Source: Arthrobacter sp. AFG7.2
GTDB taxonomy: Bacteria; Actinomycetota; Actinomycetes; Actinomycetales; Micrococcaceae
NCBI RefSeq assembly: GCF_002892835.1
Contig: NZ_PJMB01000002.1
Span: forward strand, 248,001-312,000
DNA length: 64,000 bases
Direction of reading: 5' to 3'
Below the pieces are notes generated by a model. That model did not search any database, was not told where the DNA came from, and was given only the letters and a program-made list of their open reading frames with translations. Positions 32,720 to 42,397 of the stretch are shown here, piece by piece. Every line of letters starts with the position of its first letter. Position 1 is the stretch's first letter. Both the position numbers and the translations under genes were made by a program.

Positions 32720-34672
32720 GTGCCCATTTCGGGGATCGACCTGTCCACCATTGATCACACGGTCCGCCCGCAGGATGACCTCTACCAGCACGTCAACGGT
32801 GCATGGCTGAAGGCCACCGAAATTCCCGATGACCGGCCGCTGGAGGGCACGTTCACAGCCCTTCGAGACGGTTCCGAGATTGCGGTCCGCGACATCATTG
32901 AAGAAGCTGCGGCCAAGGGTGAAGCCGCAAGCGGAATTGAACGGAAGATCGGCGACCTCTATTCGAGCTTCATGGACGAGGCTGCGGTGGAGAGCAAAGG
33001 CCTGGAACCAATCCGCGGCCGCCTGGCCGAGGTGTTCGCCACCAATTCCGTGGCAGAACTTGTCGCGCTGGCAGGCCGGCTGTTCCGTGCGGATGTTGGC
33101 GGGCTTTTCTACATCTACCCGGCTCCGGACGCCGGCAACCCGGACCGGATTCTCCTCTACACCGGACAGGGTGGCCTCGGTCTACCCGACGAGTCCTACT
33201 ACCGGGAAGAAAAATTCGCCCCGATGGTCAGTGCCTACGGCGCCCACGTGAGGACGATGCTTGGGCTTGCAGGGGTGGATGATGCGGACGGCGCATCCCA
33301 GCGGGTGGTCGCGCTGGAGACCAGGCTGGCCTCCCACCACTGGGACAAGGTCGCCCTTCGCGACCCGCAGAAGACCTACAACCTGAAGACTGCTGATGAG
33401 GCATCCGCGCTGTTCCCCCTTTTGGACACCTGGTTTGACGCCGCCGGCATCAGCGTGGACAAGCGGCAGGAGGTGGTCATGAGCACTCCCCCGTTCTTCC
33501 AGGGAGCTGCCGGCCTGCTCGAGTCCGAGCCGTTGGCCCACTGGCAGGAATGGCTCGCCATGCGGGTGGTGAGCGCAGTTGCCCCGTACCTTTCCGCTGC
33601 GTTCGTGGACGCAAACTTCGCTTTTTACGGAACTACGATCAGCGGCACGCCGCGGAACAAGGACCGCTGGAAGCGCGGAGTCGCCGTCGTCGAAGGGGCA
33701 CTGGGTGAGGCTGTGGGGCAAATCTATGTTTCCCGGCACTTCCCGGAAATGCACAAGGCCCGGATGCAGACCCTGGTGGCCAACCTGACTGAGGCCTACC
33801 GCCAGAGCATCACCGCCGTTAACTGGATGGGTGAGGCCACCAAGGCCGAGGCCCTCCGTAAACTTGACGGTTTCCGCGCGAAAATCGGCTACCCCGAAAA
33901 GTGGATCGATTACTCCGCCGTCGAGATCGATCCCGCGGACCTGCTGGGCAACGTCGAGCGGGCGCACAACGCAGACGTGGACCGGCACCTTGACGAGGTG
34001 GGGAAGCCGGTGGACCGCAACAAGTGGCTGATGACCCCTCAGACGGTTAATGCCTACTACCACCCGATGATGAACGAGATCGTTTTCCCGGCGGCAATCC
34101 TGCAGCCCCCGTTCTTCACGGCGGACGCCGACGACGCCGTGAACTACGGCGGGATCGGTGCCGTCATCGGGCATGAGATCGGCCATGGCTTTGATGACCA
34201 GGGGTCCCAGTTCGACGGCGGCGGTGCGCTGCGGAACTGGTGGACGGACGAGGACCGGCAGGCGTTCGAACAGCTCACCGCGAAACTCGTGGCCCAGTAC
34301 GATGCGCTGTCTCCCTACGCAGCGCCAGGACACACTGTCAACGGACGGCTCACCCTTGGAGAGAACATTGGCGACCTGGCGGGCTTGGCGATTGCCTACA
34401 AGGCATACCGCATCAGCCTGGACGGGAAGGAACCGGAGGTCCTGGACGGGCTGACCGGGGAGCAGCGCTTCTTCGCCTCGTGGGCCGCCGGCTGGCGCCA
34501 GGTGATCAGGCCGGAGGAAGCCATCCGCCGCCTGGCAACGGACCCGCACTCTCCCAACGAGTTCCGCACCAACGCCATCGCGAAGAACCTGGACGCCTTC
34601 CATGATGCGTTTGACGTCTCCGAACAGGACGGCATGTGGATGCCGCCGGCGGAGCGCGTCAGCATCTGGTAG
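32720..34672 (+). CDS. M13-family metallopeptidase (neprilysin / PepO-like)
   Basis: This zinc endopeptidase of 650 residues acts on oligopeptides. The zinc motif is HEIGHGFDDQG (His485, Glu486, His489), with the third ligand Glu548 in ENIGDLAGL. The substrate-backbone motif NAYYHPMMNEIVFPAAIL is just upstream of it. PQDDLYQHVNGAWLKATEIP is the usual N-terminal opening. There is no signal peptide or membrane segment, so this is a cytosolic form, as in other actinobacteria. The GTG start follows AGAAGGAG at good spacing. The gene diverges from leuA and ends at a strong terminator. Confidence 0.93.
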   Translation: MPISGIDLSTIDHTVRPQDDLYQHVNGAWLKATEIPDDRPLEGTFTALRDGSEIAVRDIIEEAAAKGEAASGIERKIGDLYSSFMDEAAVESKGLEPIRGRLAEVFATNSVAELVALAGRLFRADVGGLFYIYPAPDAGNPDRILLYTGQGGLGLPDESYYREEKFAPMVSAYGAHVRTMLGLAGVDDADGASQRVVALETRLASHHWDKVALRDPQKTYNLKTADEASALFPLLDTWFDAAGISVDKRQEVVMSTPPFFQGAAGLLESEPLAHWQEWLAMRVVSAVAPYLSAAFVDANFAFYGTTISGTPRNKDRWKRGVAVVEGALGEAVGQIYVSRHFPEMHKARMQTLVANLTEAYRQSITAVNWMGEATKAEALRKLDGFRAKIGYPEKWIDYSAVEIDPADLLGNVERAHNADVDRHLDEVGKPVDRNKWLMTPQTVNAYYHPMMNEIVFPAAILQPPFFTADADDAVNYGGIGAVIGHEIGHGFDDQGSQFDGGGALRNWWTDEDRQAFEQLTAKLVAQYDALSPYAAPGHTVNGRLTLGENIGDLAGLAIAYKAYRISLDGKEPEVLDGLTGEQRFFASWAAGWRQVIRPEEAIRRLATDPHSPNEFRTNAIAKNLDAFHDAFDVSEQDGMWMPPAERVSIW

Positions 34673-34681
34673 CGCACGACG

Positions 34682-34721
34682 CAACAGCGGGGGCCCACCG
34701 GCTGGTGGGCCCCCGCTGTTG
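34682..34721 (+). terminator. Terminator after the M13 peptidase gene
   Basis: An 18-bp stem (34682-34699 with 34704-34721) with a 4-base loop is followed by TTCCTTC. It lies between converging genes. Confidence 0.8.
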
Positions 34722-34776
34722 TTCCTTCAATTTATTGCGGTGGGCAATTCCACGCCTGCAGCGCCCTCCGCGACGG

Positions 34777-36351
34777 CTAGTCCTGGACGATGAGCGCCGG
34801 GTTTGCCTGCTGGCAGGAGGCATCCCTTGCTGTCTGGTTGACGATGTCATCAGGCAGCGCCGCAGGACCCCCGTAGGTAGCCCCCGTGGTGAAGTCGGTG
34901 CCCAGGTACACCTGGACACCCGGGATGTTGGGGGAAGGCACAAGCTGTGCTGCCGGGATACCCAGCAGAGCGGCAACGTCTGCGGCCACATCCGCGAAAT
35001 CCGGTCCGTAGTAAACCACCGACTGGGCCACTACGGTGGCCTCGAACTGCCCGGTTTGGGTGAAGCCGCCAGAGACCAGGGCCTGCACGATTTCCAGGGC
35101 GCGGCCAGGTACGCCGCTGCCGTTGGCGACGGTGACAGGCTGCAGCGCTTTGTCGTAGGGCGGCGCCGGAGGTGCGGTTTCCGTGGGGCCCGCCGTGGGC
35201 GGTGCCGTCGACGTTTCCGTGGGCGCGGGCGAGGGGGCTGCGGGATCGGTCAGGTCAACGTCCTGGCGAAGGGCGGCGAACAGTTGTGAGCCCGCAGGTT
35301 CGGCTATCTGCAGCCTGTTTTCGTCCAGGACGGCGGGTGTGGTGGGGACCGCCACGAAGGCCACCTTGCTGATGTCGATGTCCTTGAGCCGGTTCCCAAT
35401 GGTGAGCAGGCTGGGCACCGAGGCCAGCCCGTCGTCCACCGTCAGGTTCTGCGTCACCACGTCGGCGATTTTGAGCATCTTGCCCGGATCTGACAACGTC
35501 CCGTCGTCTTTGATTTTCCGGGTCAGCGAGGACAGGAAGCCCTGCTGCGCTTTGATGCGGCCCAGATCACCGCCGTCGGCAAATGCGTGGCGGGTGCGCA
35601 GGAATGCGAGGGCCATTTCCCCCTGGACAGCCGAGGTGCCGGCGGGCAGCCTCAGCCGTGAATCGGGGTCATACACGGCGTCACTGATGCATACTTCCAC
35701 TCCCCCTACAGCATTGGACAGTTCCTTTACTGCTGTGAAGTCAGCCATCATGAAGTGGTCCACTTCCAGGCCGGTGAGCTTGTTGACAGTGTCCACGGCG
35801 CAACCGATGCCCGCTTCGGCCATGGCCTCGTTGATCATCACACCGCTGCGGGCCGGATAGACCTGGTTGGTCTCCTCGTCCTTGCACTGTGGAATGTCAA
35901 CGAGCAGGTCCCGCGGAAAGCTGATGACGCTGACGCGCTTGTTGTCTTCGGAGATGTCCATCATCATCATGACGTCCGACTTGCCGTAGCCCCGGGAATC
36001 GTCCGCTGTGCCGTACTCGGCGTTCTTGCCGTCGCGGGTATCCGAGCCAAGGATCAGGATCTGCATCCGTCCGGTCGCGTCGCTCACCGACTCGTTGTTG
36101 CCGCCGCCGGCGTTCAGTGGAGCCTTGGAGATATTATTCTGGAGCCGCAGGAACCAGAAGCCCGCAAACGCGAGGCCGCCAACCATTGCAAGGGCAAGGA
36201 CACCGGTGACGACCTTTAACCAGCCGGGCATGCCACGCAGGGGTCCGAGATGGCGGGCAGCGCCAAGGGTGCCATCTTCCGCGTGCCTCGACGCTGGTCC
36301 CCCGGCTGACATGTCAGCCCCATTTTCACGCTCGTCGCGGCTTCGCCCCAC
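34777..36351 (-). CDS. LCP-family cell-wall ligase with LytR C-terminal domain
   Basis: LytR-CpsA-Psr proteins attach polymers such as teichoic acids or arabinogalactan to peptidoglycan. The 524-residue protein has a cytoplasmic N terminus of about 42 residues and one membrane helix (about 46-68). The extracellular LCP domain shows MQILILGSDTRDG, SRGYGKSDVMMMMDISEDNK, VISFPRDLLVDIP and a late FLRTRHAFADGGDLGRIKAQ. A proline/threonine-rich linker (about 375-400) leads to a LytR_C domain with VANGSGVPGRALEIVQALV. The GTG start has AGGAAGG eight bases upstream. The polymer it transfers is not known. Confidence 0.93.
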   Translation of the reverse strand: MGRSRDERENGADMSAGGPASRHAEDGTLGAARHLGPLRGMPGWLKVVTGVLALAMVGGLAFAGFWFLRLQNNISKAPLNAGGGNNESVSDATGRMQILILGSDTRDGKNAEYGTADDSRGYGKSDVMMMMDISEDNKRVSVISFPRDLLVDIPQCKDEETNQVYPARSGVMINEAMAEAGIGCAVDTVNKLTGLEVDHFMMADFTAVKELSNAVGGVEVCISDAVYDPDSRLRLPAGTSAVQGEMALAFLRTRHAFADGGDLGRIKAQQGFLSSLTRKIKDDGTLSDPGKMLKIADVVTQNLTVDDGLASVPSLLTIGNRLKDIDISKVAFVAVPTTPAVLDENRLQIAEPAGSQLFAALRQDVDLTDPAAPSPAPTETSTAPPTAGPTETAPPAPPYDKALQPVTVANGSGVPGRALEIVQALVSGGFTQTGQFEATVVAQSVVYYGPDFADVAADVAALLGIPAAQLVPSPNIPGVQVYLGTDFTTGATYGGPAALPDDIVNQTARDASCQQANPALIVQD

Positions 36352-36447
36352 GTGGTGAACCTTCCTCTAAACTTTGAATCCGGCCCATTTTAGTGGTCCA
36401 GGCTGGGAAATTCCCGGACGTCGCCGGGGCGGCGCTTTGTGAAAGGC

Positions 36448-37407
36448 TCAGAAGCCCAGCTTCACCAGCTGCTTTGGGTCCCGCTGCCAGTCCTTCGCCA
36501 CCTTCACATGGAGGTCCAGGTAGATGCGGGTACCCAGGAGCGCCTCGATGCCCTTGCGCGCATTAGTGCCCACTTCACGCAGCCGGCTGCCGCCCTTGCC
36601 GATGATAATTGCTTTTTGCGAGGGACGCTCCACGTAGAGGTTGACCCGCACGTCGAGAAGCGGGCTGTCCTCCGGCCGGTCTTCGCGGGGAACGATTTCC
36701 TCCACCACGACGGCGAGAGAGTGGGGCAGTTCGTCCCTGACGCCTTCCAGCGCAGCTTCCCGAATGAGTTCGGCGACCATGACAGCCTCCGGCTCGTCCG
36801 TGAGCTCGCCGTCCGGGTACAACGGGGGCGAAGGGGGCATGTGGCTGATGAGGACATCCGCCACCGTGTCCACCTGGAACCCATCTGTTGCGGAGACGGG
36901 AACGATGTCCTTCCAACCGTCATCCCCCAGCACTTCCCTGCCCAGGGCGGCAACAGCCAGGAGCTGCTCCGTCAAAGCCTGGCGGTCCACCGTGTCGGCT
37001 TTGGTGACGATGGCGATGACAGGCTTGCGGCCCACCGCTGCCAGCTGGGCGGCAATGAACCTGTCCCCCGGGCCGATCTTTTCATTGGCCGGGAGGCAGA
37101 AGCCGATCGCATCCACCTCCGCCAGCGTGTCCGCAACGAGGTCATTCAGGCGTTTACCCAGGAGGGTACGGGGACGGTGGAGCCCCGGCGTGTCCACGAG
37201 GATGAGCTGCGAGTCCTGCCGGTGGACAATTCCGCGGATTGTATGCCGCGTGGTCTGTGGCTTGGCGGACGTAATGGCCACCTTCTTGCCCACCAGCGCG
37301 TTGGTCAGGGTTGATTTGCCCGCATTGGGCCTGCCTACCAGCACCGAAAAACCGGCGCGGAAACCGCCAAAATCGTCGTGGCTTTCGGCCTTATTTTTCT
37401 TGCTCAC
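36448..37407 (-). CDS. era: GTPase Era
   Basis: Era assists 16S rRNA maturation and 30S assembly. The 319-residue protein has G1 GRPNAGKS (25-32), G3 DTPGLHRPR (72-80), G4 TKAD and the C-terminal KH RNA-binding domain with AIIIGKGGSRLREVGTNARK. The frame stays open far upstream, but homology begins at the GTG at 37407, which follows GGGAG and lies inside the end of the CorC gene (17-base overlap). It is the last gene of phoH-ybeY-corC-era, an order conserved across actinobacteria. Confidence 0.96.
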   Translation of the reverse strand: MSKKNKAESHDDFGGFRAGFSVLVGRPNAGKSTLTNALVGKKVAITSAKPQTTRHTIRGIVHRQDSQLILVDTPGLHRPRTLLGKRLNDLVADTLAEVDAIGFCLPANEKIGPGDRFIAAQLAAVGRKPVIAIVTKADTVDRQALTEQLLAVAALGREVLGDDGWKDIVPVSATDGFQVDTVADVLISHMPPSPPLYPDGELTDEPEAVMVAELIREAALEGVRDELPHSLAVVVEEIVPREDRPEDSPLLDVRVNLYVERPSQKAIIIGKGGSRLREVGTNARKGIEALLGTRIYLDLHVKVAKDWQRDPKQLVKLGF

Positions 37408-38722
37408 GTGAAACTCCCTGCTGGGTTGCTTCTGCCTCTTCGAAGAGGTCCTCGAGGTCAGTGTCTTCTTTTGCCAGTGGCGCCGCAATGATGTGGCTGA
37501 CGCGGTTGCGGCGGCCTTCCAGCCGGTCCGCGCGCAGGGACACGCCGTGGACTTCCACGGTACTCCCCACAATGGGCACCCGGCCCAGCGCCTTGGCGAG
37601 CAGGCCGCCGACGGTGTCCACTTCGTCGTCGTCCAGCTCAATGTCGAAAAGCTCGCCCAGATCGTCAATGCCCATCCGGGCGCTGACCCGATACGAACCG
37701 TCGGCCAACTCCACTGCCTCTGCGCTTTCGGTGTCGTATTCGTCCACGATTTCACCCACAATTTCCTCAATGAGGTCCTCAAGGGTGACCAAGCCCGCCG
37801 TGCCGCCGTATTCATCGATCACGATGGCTACGTGCGTGGACTCCTTCTGCAGTTCCCGGAGCAGGTCGCTGACCGGCTTGGACTCGGGGACGTACCGCAC
37901 TTCACGGGCGAGGGACTCAACCAGCGGCGGTTCCTGGTGGGGTGCCAGCTCGTGGATGACGGCGGCAACATCCTTCAGGTAAATGATCCCCAGAATCTGG
38001 TCCGTGCTTTCACCGATGACAGGAATCCTGGAATACCCCGAACGGAGGAAGAGGGACATGGCCTCGCGCAGGCTTGATCCCGCTTCAATGGTGAGGATGT
38101 CCGTTCGTGGAACCATCACGGCGCGGACCAGCGTGTCGCCGAAGTCGAAGACGGACTGGATCATCTCCGCCTCGGTGTCCTCGATCATGTCGGACTCGCT
38201 GGCGCGTTCCACGAGCTCGCGGAATTCCTGCTCGCTGAAGAACGCTTCGTCACCCACTGGAGCGCCTGGGGCGGCCGTGCTGCCCAGCGTCACCAGCCAG
38301 CCCGGAATTGGGCCCAGGACCCAGGTAAGGAAGCGGATCATCGGAGCCGTCAAGCGGACAACGGCCGCTGAATGAAGCCTGCCGAGCTGCCGTGGGGAGA
38401 CGCCCACAATGACAAAGCCGAGCAGGGCCATGATGCCGGTGGCGGCAAGGCCTGCAAGCCAGACGTTGTCCAGAAGGTTGTAGAGCAGGACGGCGACAGC
38501 AACTGCCGAGGCCATTTCGAACCAGATACGCCAGAACCGGAGGGCCCGGATGTGCGCGACGGGCTTGCTGAGGATCCGCCGGAGGGCAGTGCCGCGGCTC
38601 TTCACCAGCGCTTCTTCCGCGTCATGGCGGGGAATGAAGTTAAAGGCGGCCTCGGCCGCGGTCAACACCGCCGCAACAACCAGGAAAACCAGGGCCATTG
38701 CGACGAGGAGCACATGCGTCAC
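37391..38722 (-). CDS. CorC/CNNM-family (hemolysin-type) CBS-domain membrane protein
   Basis: The 443-residue protein has an N-terminal DUF21/CNNM membrane domain with about four helices (3-25, 62-80, 85-105 and 120-145). A CBS pair follows (DTLVRAVMVPRTDILTIEAG, GYSRIPVIGESTDQILGIIY, HVAIVIDEYGGTAGLVTLED), then a C-terminal CorC_HlyC domain. Members are magnesium or cobalt exporters or sensors; hemolysin is a historical name. The GTG start overlaps ybeY by four bases (GTGA) and the end overlaps era, so the three are coupled. Confidence 0.92.
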   Translation of the reverse strand: MTHVLLVAMALVFLVVAAVLTAAEAAFNFIPRHDAEEALVKSRGTALRRILSKPVAHIRALRFWRIWFEMASAVAVAVLLYNLLDNVWLAGLAATGIMALLGFVIVGVSPRQLGRLHSAAVVRLTAPMIRFLTWVLGPIPGWLVTLGSTAAPGAPVGDEAFFSEQEFRELVERASESDMIEDTEAEMIQSVFDFGDTLVRAVMVPRTDILTIEAGSSLREAMSLFLRSGYSRIPVIGESTDQILGIIYLKDVAAVIHELAPHQEPPLVESLAREVRYVPESKPVSDLLRELQKESTHVAIVIDEYGGTAGLVTLEDLIEEIVGEIVDEYDTESAEAVELADGSYRVSARMGIDDLGELFDIELDDDEVDTVGGLLAKALGRVPIVGSTVEVHGVSLRADRLEGRRNRVSHIIAAPLAKEDTDLEDLFEEAEATQQGVSREQEK

Positions 38723-39192
38723 TGGGTGGTCTCAGCAGGCGCTTCTTTGCCCGTGAAGCCGGACAACAGCTCCCGCTGGAGCCCGAACATCTCGGCCTTC
38801 TCCTCGGGCTCGGCATGGTCATACCCCAGCAGGTGGAGGATTCCATGCGTGGTCAGCAGGAGCATTTCGTCCTGCAGGCCGTGACCGGCGTTCCTGGCCT
38901 GGACGGCAGCCACCTGCGGGCAAATAGCAATGTCACCCAGCATTCCCTGGGGCGTGGGCCGGTCCGGCGTGCCTGGTGTCAACTCGTCCATTGGCACGGA
39001 CAGGACGTCGGTTGAACCGGGCTCGTCCATCAGTTCGATGTGCAGTTTCTCCATGGCCGGCTCGTCCACCAGGAGAACGGAGAGTTCGGCCTGCGGGTGG
39101 ATGAAGAGCCGCTCGAAGATATACCGGGACAACGCGACGAGTTCAGCCTCATCCACCTGGACGCCGGACTCGTTGTTGACCTCGATGCTCAC
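38719..39192 (-). CDS. ybeY: Endoribonuclease YbeY
   Basis: YbeY is a zinc-dependent RNase in 16S rRNA 3'-end processing and ribosome quality control. The 157-residue protein carries the metal motif HGILHLLGYDH near 115-125. DEPGSTDVLSVPMDE lies upstream, as in all members. The ATG overlaps the phoH stop by four bases. Its position between phoH and the CorC gene is the actinobacterial standard. Confidence 0.95.
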   Translation of the reverse strand: MSIEVNNESGVQVDEAELVALSRYIFERLFIHPQAELSVLLVDEPAMEKLHIELMDEPGSTDVLSVPMDELTPGTPDRPTPQGMLGDIAICPQVAAVQARNAGHGLQDEMLLLTTHGILHLLGYDHAEPEEKAEMFGLQRELLSGFTGKEAPAETTQ

Positions 39193-40277
39193 GCGTGTTC
39201 CCCCCGCTTGTTGGCGCCGGCCGAATGCTTGACGCGGCTGCGCTGGGCGTCATCCCAGATGCTGTAGGCATTGACGATGTCACCCACCAGCCGGTGCCGG
39301 ACGACGTCCGCAGCGTCGAGGACCGAGAAGCTGACGCCCTCAATTCCCTGCAGGATCTCCTCGACAATGCGAAGTCCCGAGCGGGTGCCGAACGGCAGGT
39401 CCACCTGGGTGACGTCACCCGTGACCACCATTTTCGATCCGAAGCCAAGCCGGGTGAGGAACATCTTCATCTGCTCGGGCGTGGTGTTTTGTGCCTCGTC
39501 GAGGATGATGAAGGCATCGTTGAGCGTCCGCCCGCGCATGTAGGCGAGGGGGGCAACTTCGATAGTCCCTGCTGCCATGAGCCGGGGAATGGACTCCGGG
39601 TCCATCATGTCGTGCAGGGCGTCGTAGAGCGGACGCAGGTAGGGGTCGATCTTGTCGCTCAGGGTTCCGGGGAGGAAGCCCAACCGCTCCCCCGCCTCAA
39701 CCGCCGGACGGGTCAGGATGATCCGGCTGACCTCTTTTTGCTGCAGCGCCTGGACAGCCTTTGCCATTGCCAGGTAGGTCTTGCCCGTTCCGGCCGGTCC
39801 GATGCCAAAAATCACGGTGTTGTCGTCGATTGCGTCAACGTACGTCTTCTGGTTCAGCGTCTTCGGGCGGATGGTTTTGCCGCGGCTCGAAAGAATGTCG
39901 TGGGTCAGTACGTCCACGGGGTTCTGCATGGACTGGGTCCGGAGCAGCGCCACGAGCTGCTGCAGTACGGCGGGGCTGATCACCGTGCCGCGTGCCACGA
40001 GGCCGCGGACTTCGTGGAGGAGCCGCATGATCCGGGGCACGTCGCTGGCCGGACCGGTGATGGACAACTCGTTGCCGCGGACATGGAAGTTAACGTCCGG
40101 GAACTGTTCCTCGATATAACGCAGGGCCTCGTCGTGACTGCCCAGCGACTGGACCATCTGGTCTGAGTTGTCAAAGAGGACTACCTCGGTGCGGCTGCCG
40201 GGGAGGGAATGCGGGAATTCCCCCGCAACGCCTTCTCCTGTGTTGAGCCGGCGCTTGCCATTCGCTGATTCAGTCAT
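39189..40277 (-). CDS. PhoH-family ATPase (PhoH-like)
   Basis: This ATPase of about 361 residues is related to the helicase fold. Walker A is GIGPAGTGKTYLAMAKAVQA and Walker B is NDAFIILDEAQNTT. The VVTGDVTQVDLP and RSGLRIVEEIL motifs follow, and there is a KH-like N-terminal region. The cellular role is uncertain; the link to ybeY and era points to RNA metabolism. The ATG at 40277 (MTESANGKRRLN) is taken. TTG starts further upstream are possible because GGAGGG occurs there. Confidence 0.9.
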   Translation of the reverse strand: MTESANGKRRLNTGEGVAGEFPHSLPGSRTEVVLFDNSDQMVQSLGSHDEALRYIEEQFPDVNFHVRGNELSITGPASDVPRIMRLLHEVRGLVARGTVISPAVLQQLVALLRTQSMQNPVDVLTHDILSSRGKTIRPKTLNQKTYVDAIDDNTVIFGIGPAGTGKTYLAMAKAVQALQQKEVSRIILTRPAVEAGERLGFLPGTLSDKIDPYLRPLYDALHDMMDPESIPRLMAAGTIEVAPLAYMRGRTLNDAFIILDEAQNTTPEQMKMFLTRLGFGSKMVVTGDVTQVDLPFGTRSGLRIVEEILQGIEGVSFSVLDAADVVRHRLVGDIVNAYSIWDDAQRSRVKHSAGANKRGEHA

Positions 40278-40635
40278 GGTTATGGCCCGCAGGCCTGTGA
40301 TCCCCTCGAAGTCCGAAAACAATTCCCTCCGCTGACTTCGCAACTTCTACTGTTGCGCCTTGCCCAGCGGTCCACCCATCTTACGCCAGGACGCCATCAA
40401 CGACAGAAAAGGGGAACCCGGCAAGGTCTGAAAAGAACGTGGCAAAGCGGTGAGAGTGCCGCCTTAAAGGTATCAACTTCATATCGGCCTCATATCGTTC
40501 CCGTTGCAGTTCGCCGTGGAGCCGGAGATGCGGCCATTCCGCTCCTGGGCCTGTGCCATGCTGGAAATCCAGCCGCAGCTGGGATTGCGCCGCCTGGGGA
40601 GCGGCCCGCCATACACGAAAGGACAGGCAACAGAC
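40278..40635. other. Divergent intergenic region between phoH and the GerMN gene
   Basis: In this 358-base gap, a minus-strand TAAGAT (40383-40378) with CTGTCG 17 bases upstream could be the promoter of phoH and its operon. On the plus strand an open frame in phase with the lipoprotein extends back to 40504, but it lacks a ribosome site. I see no RNA gene or repeat. Confidence 0.35.
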
Positions 40636-41583
40636 GTGCCGGAATCTGCTGCGCCCCGCAGGGCAGGACGACGCCCCGGTCCCGTGCGCTCTGCTGCCCT
40701 GGCAGCGATTCTGATGGTTGCCCCCCTTCTGACCGGCTGCCTCGCCGAACCGGATCCCTCACCGACCGGCCTCCTGGGCACAGATCCTGCCGCTACCGGT
40801 ACCGCTCCTTCCACCAGCGCGCCGCTCGAAACCACGCAGTCCTCGAACAAGGCGCCCGTCTACTGGATTGGCCGGAGCAACAGCAACGTCTTCCTTTACC
40901 GGGAGTTCAGGGATGTCCCGGAGCAGGAGAACCCCGTGACGCGGGCGTTGCGTGCGATGATGTCGGACAAGCCCCTGGACCCCGACTTTTTTACCCCCTG
41001 GCAGAATCCGAGCAAGCTGGCCACCTCGATTTCCGGCAAGGACGTCATCACTGTGGACGTGTCCGAGGATGCGTTCAACAGCAACCTCGATGCTGACATG
41101 GCCATCCGCGCTGTCCAGCAGCTTGTGTACACTGCCACCGCCGCTGCGGCCAGTTCGGGCCTCATCGATTCCGGGCAGCAGATCCGGGTGCGGATCCTCG
41201 TGGATGGCCACACCGACTATGTCGCGTTCGACCATGTCCAGCTGGGTGAGCTCATGGGAAGGGCCGCCGGAATGGTGGCACCCGTGTGGATTATTGATCC
41301 GCAGGAAAACACGGAAGTGCCGGGCGGGAGTGTCAAGATCACCGGCCGCAGCACACTCGCCGGCGGCAAGCTCCGCTGGCAGATCCTGCGGGCAGAGGAG
41401 AACGGCACCAAGGCGCCGTTCCTGACCGGCGAAACAACGGCTGCCACCGAGCCCGGCCAGGCAGGGCTGTTTACGCTGGCCCTCACGCTGCCGGCCGGCG
41501 ACTTTGAGTTGAAGATGGCCCAGGCCGGCATCGGCGAGCAGCCGGACCAGCATGAGGATTCCCGCGCGTTCAAGGTCCGCTGA
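40636..41583 (+). CDS. GerMN-domain lipoprotein
   Basis: The exported lipoprotein has about 315 residues. A basic N terminus and hydrophobic stretch end in APLLTGC, a lipobox. A threonine/serine/proline linker follows, then a GerMN domain (VYWIGRSNSNVFLYREFRDV, and the AVQQLVYTATAAAASSG helix). The Gmad2 immunoglobulin-like domain closes the protein (IIDPQENTEVPGGSVKITGR, RWQILRAEENGT). GerMN/Gmad2 proteins are associated with spore germination or cell-wall and LpqB-type signalling; in a non-sporulating actinobacterium an envelope role is likely. The GTG at 40636 gives a proper signal peptide; the start is not certain. Confidence 0.8.
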   Translation: MPESAAPRRAGRRPGPVRSAALAAILMVAPLLTGCLAEPDPSPTGLLGTDPAATGTAPSTSAPLETTQSSNKAPVYWIGRSNSNVFLYREFRDVPEQENPVTRALRAMMSDKPLDPDFFTPWQNPSKLATSISGKDVITVDVSEDAFNSNLDADMAIRAVQQLVYTATAAAASSGLIDSGQQIRVRILVDGHTDYVAFDHVQLGELMGRAAGMVAPVWIIDPQENTEVPGGSVKITGRSTLAGGKLRWQILRAEENGTKAPFLTGETTAATEPGQAGLFTLALTLPAGDFELKMAQAGIGEQPDQHEDSRAFKVR

Positions 41584-41615
41584 AGGCACTGGCTCAACCA
41601 GGCCGGGGCCGCGCC

Positions 41616-42395
41616 TTAAACTGAAGGTGCTGTCCAGCGCCCGAGGATGTCACTGGCGAGAACGACGGCGGCCGGACCGGCGGTGGAGGAGCGCAGCACG
41701 TGGTGCCCCAGCAGGGCGGTGACCGCGCCATTGCCGCAAAGCCTGGTGACTTCCCGGGGACTGATGCCGCCTTCCGGTCCGACGATCAGGAGAACCTCCA
41801 GGGAGTCCACCCCGTACTGGACCTGCCAGGCCTCCAGTACAGTCCGGAGGGGGCGAACGGCGTCCTCGTGCAGGATGATTGCCAGCCCTGCGGTCTCTAC
41901 GAGCCGTGCCAGGGCGGGGGTGTCGACGGCGGGGCGCACCTCGGGCACCCACGCCCGGCGGGCCTGCTTGGCTGCCGCCGTCACGACCGACTGCCATTTG
42001 GCGTGGGCCTTTGCAGCCCTGTCCCCTTTCCAACGCACGATGGACCGCTCGGACTGCCAGGGTACGACGGCGTCGATCCCCAATTCCGTCGCTGTCTCGA
42101 TGGCGAGTTCGTCGCGGTCACCCTTGGCCAGGGCTTGTACGAGCACCAGCCTGATGCCCGGCTGTTCCTCAACCGAGAGGAAGGTGCATTCCACTTCAAG
42201 GCTTGCCGGCGACGCGGCAAGCACCTTCCCGCTCATGCGCGTCCCGGCACCGTCCACAAGGTCTACGGTTTCACCCGGAGCCAACCGTTTTACCGTGACG
42301 GCATGCCGGGCCTCGGCCCCGTCGAGGACATAGACCGCCCCCTCCGTCATCTGGTCCAGGGACCCCGGCGGAGTGAAAAAGACAGCGTTGCTCAC
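41616..42395 (-). CDS. rsmE: 16S rRNA (uracil-1498-N3)-methyltransferase
   Basis: RsmE methylates U1498 near the decoding site. The 259-residue SPOUT-fold protein has an N-terminal PUA-like domain (AVFFTPPGSLDQ, EARHAVTVKRLAPGETVDLV) and a C-terminal knot. LVLVQALAKGDRDELAIETA, LLIVGPEGGISPREVTRL and LGHHVLRSSTAGPAAVVLAS form the SAM-binding trefoil. The GTG start lies two bases after the dnaJ stop, so it is the third gene of hrcA-dnaJ-rsmE. Confidence 0.95.
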   Translation of the reverse strand: MSNAVFFTPPGSLDQMTEGAVYVLDGAEARHAVTVKRLAPGETVDLVDGAGTRMSGKVLAASPASLEVECTFLSVEEQPGIRLVLVQALAKGDRDELAIETATELGIDAVVPWQSERSIVRWKGDRAAKAHAKWQSVVTAAAKQARRAWVPEVRPAVDTPALARLVETAGLAIILHEDAVRPLRTVLEAWQVQYGVDSLEVLLIVGPEGGISPREVTRLCGNGAVTALLGHHVLRSSTAGPAAVVLASDILGRWTAPSV

Positions 42396-42397
42396 CG

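Noticed and set aside
37408..37815. Upstream extension of the era frame
   Set aside because: The extra residues are the wrong-frame translation of the CorC gene; the Era homology and ribosome site begin at 37407.
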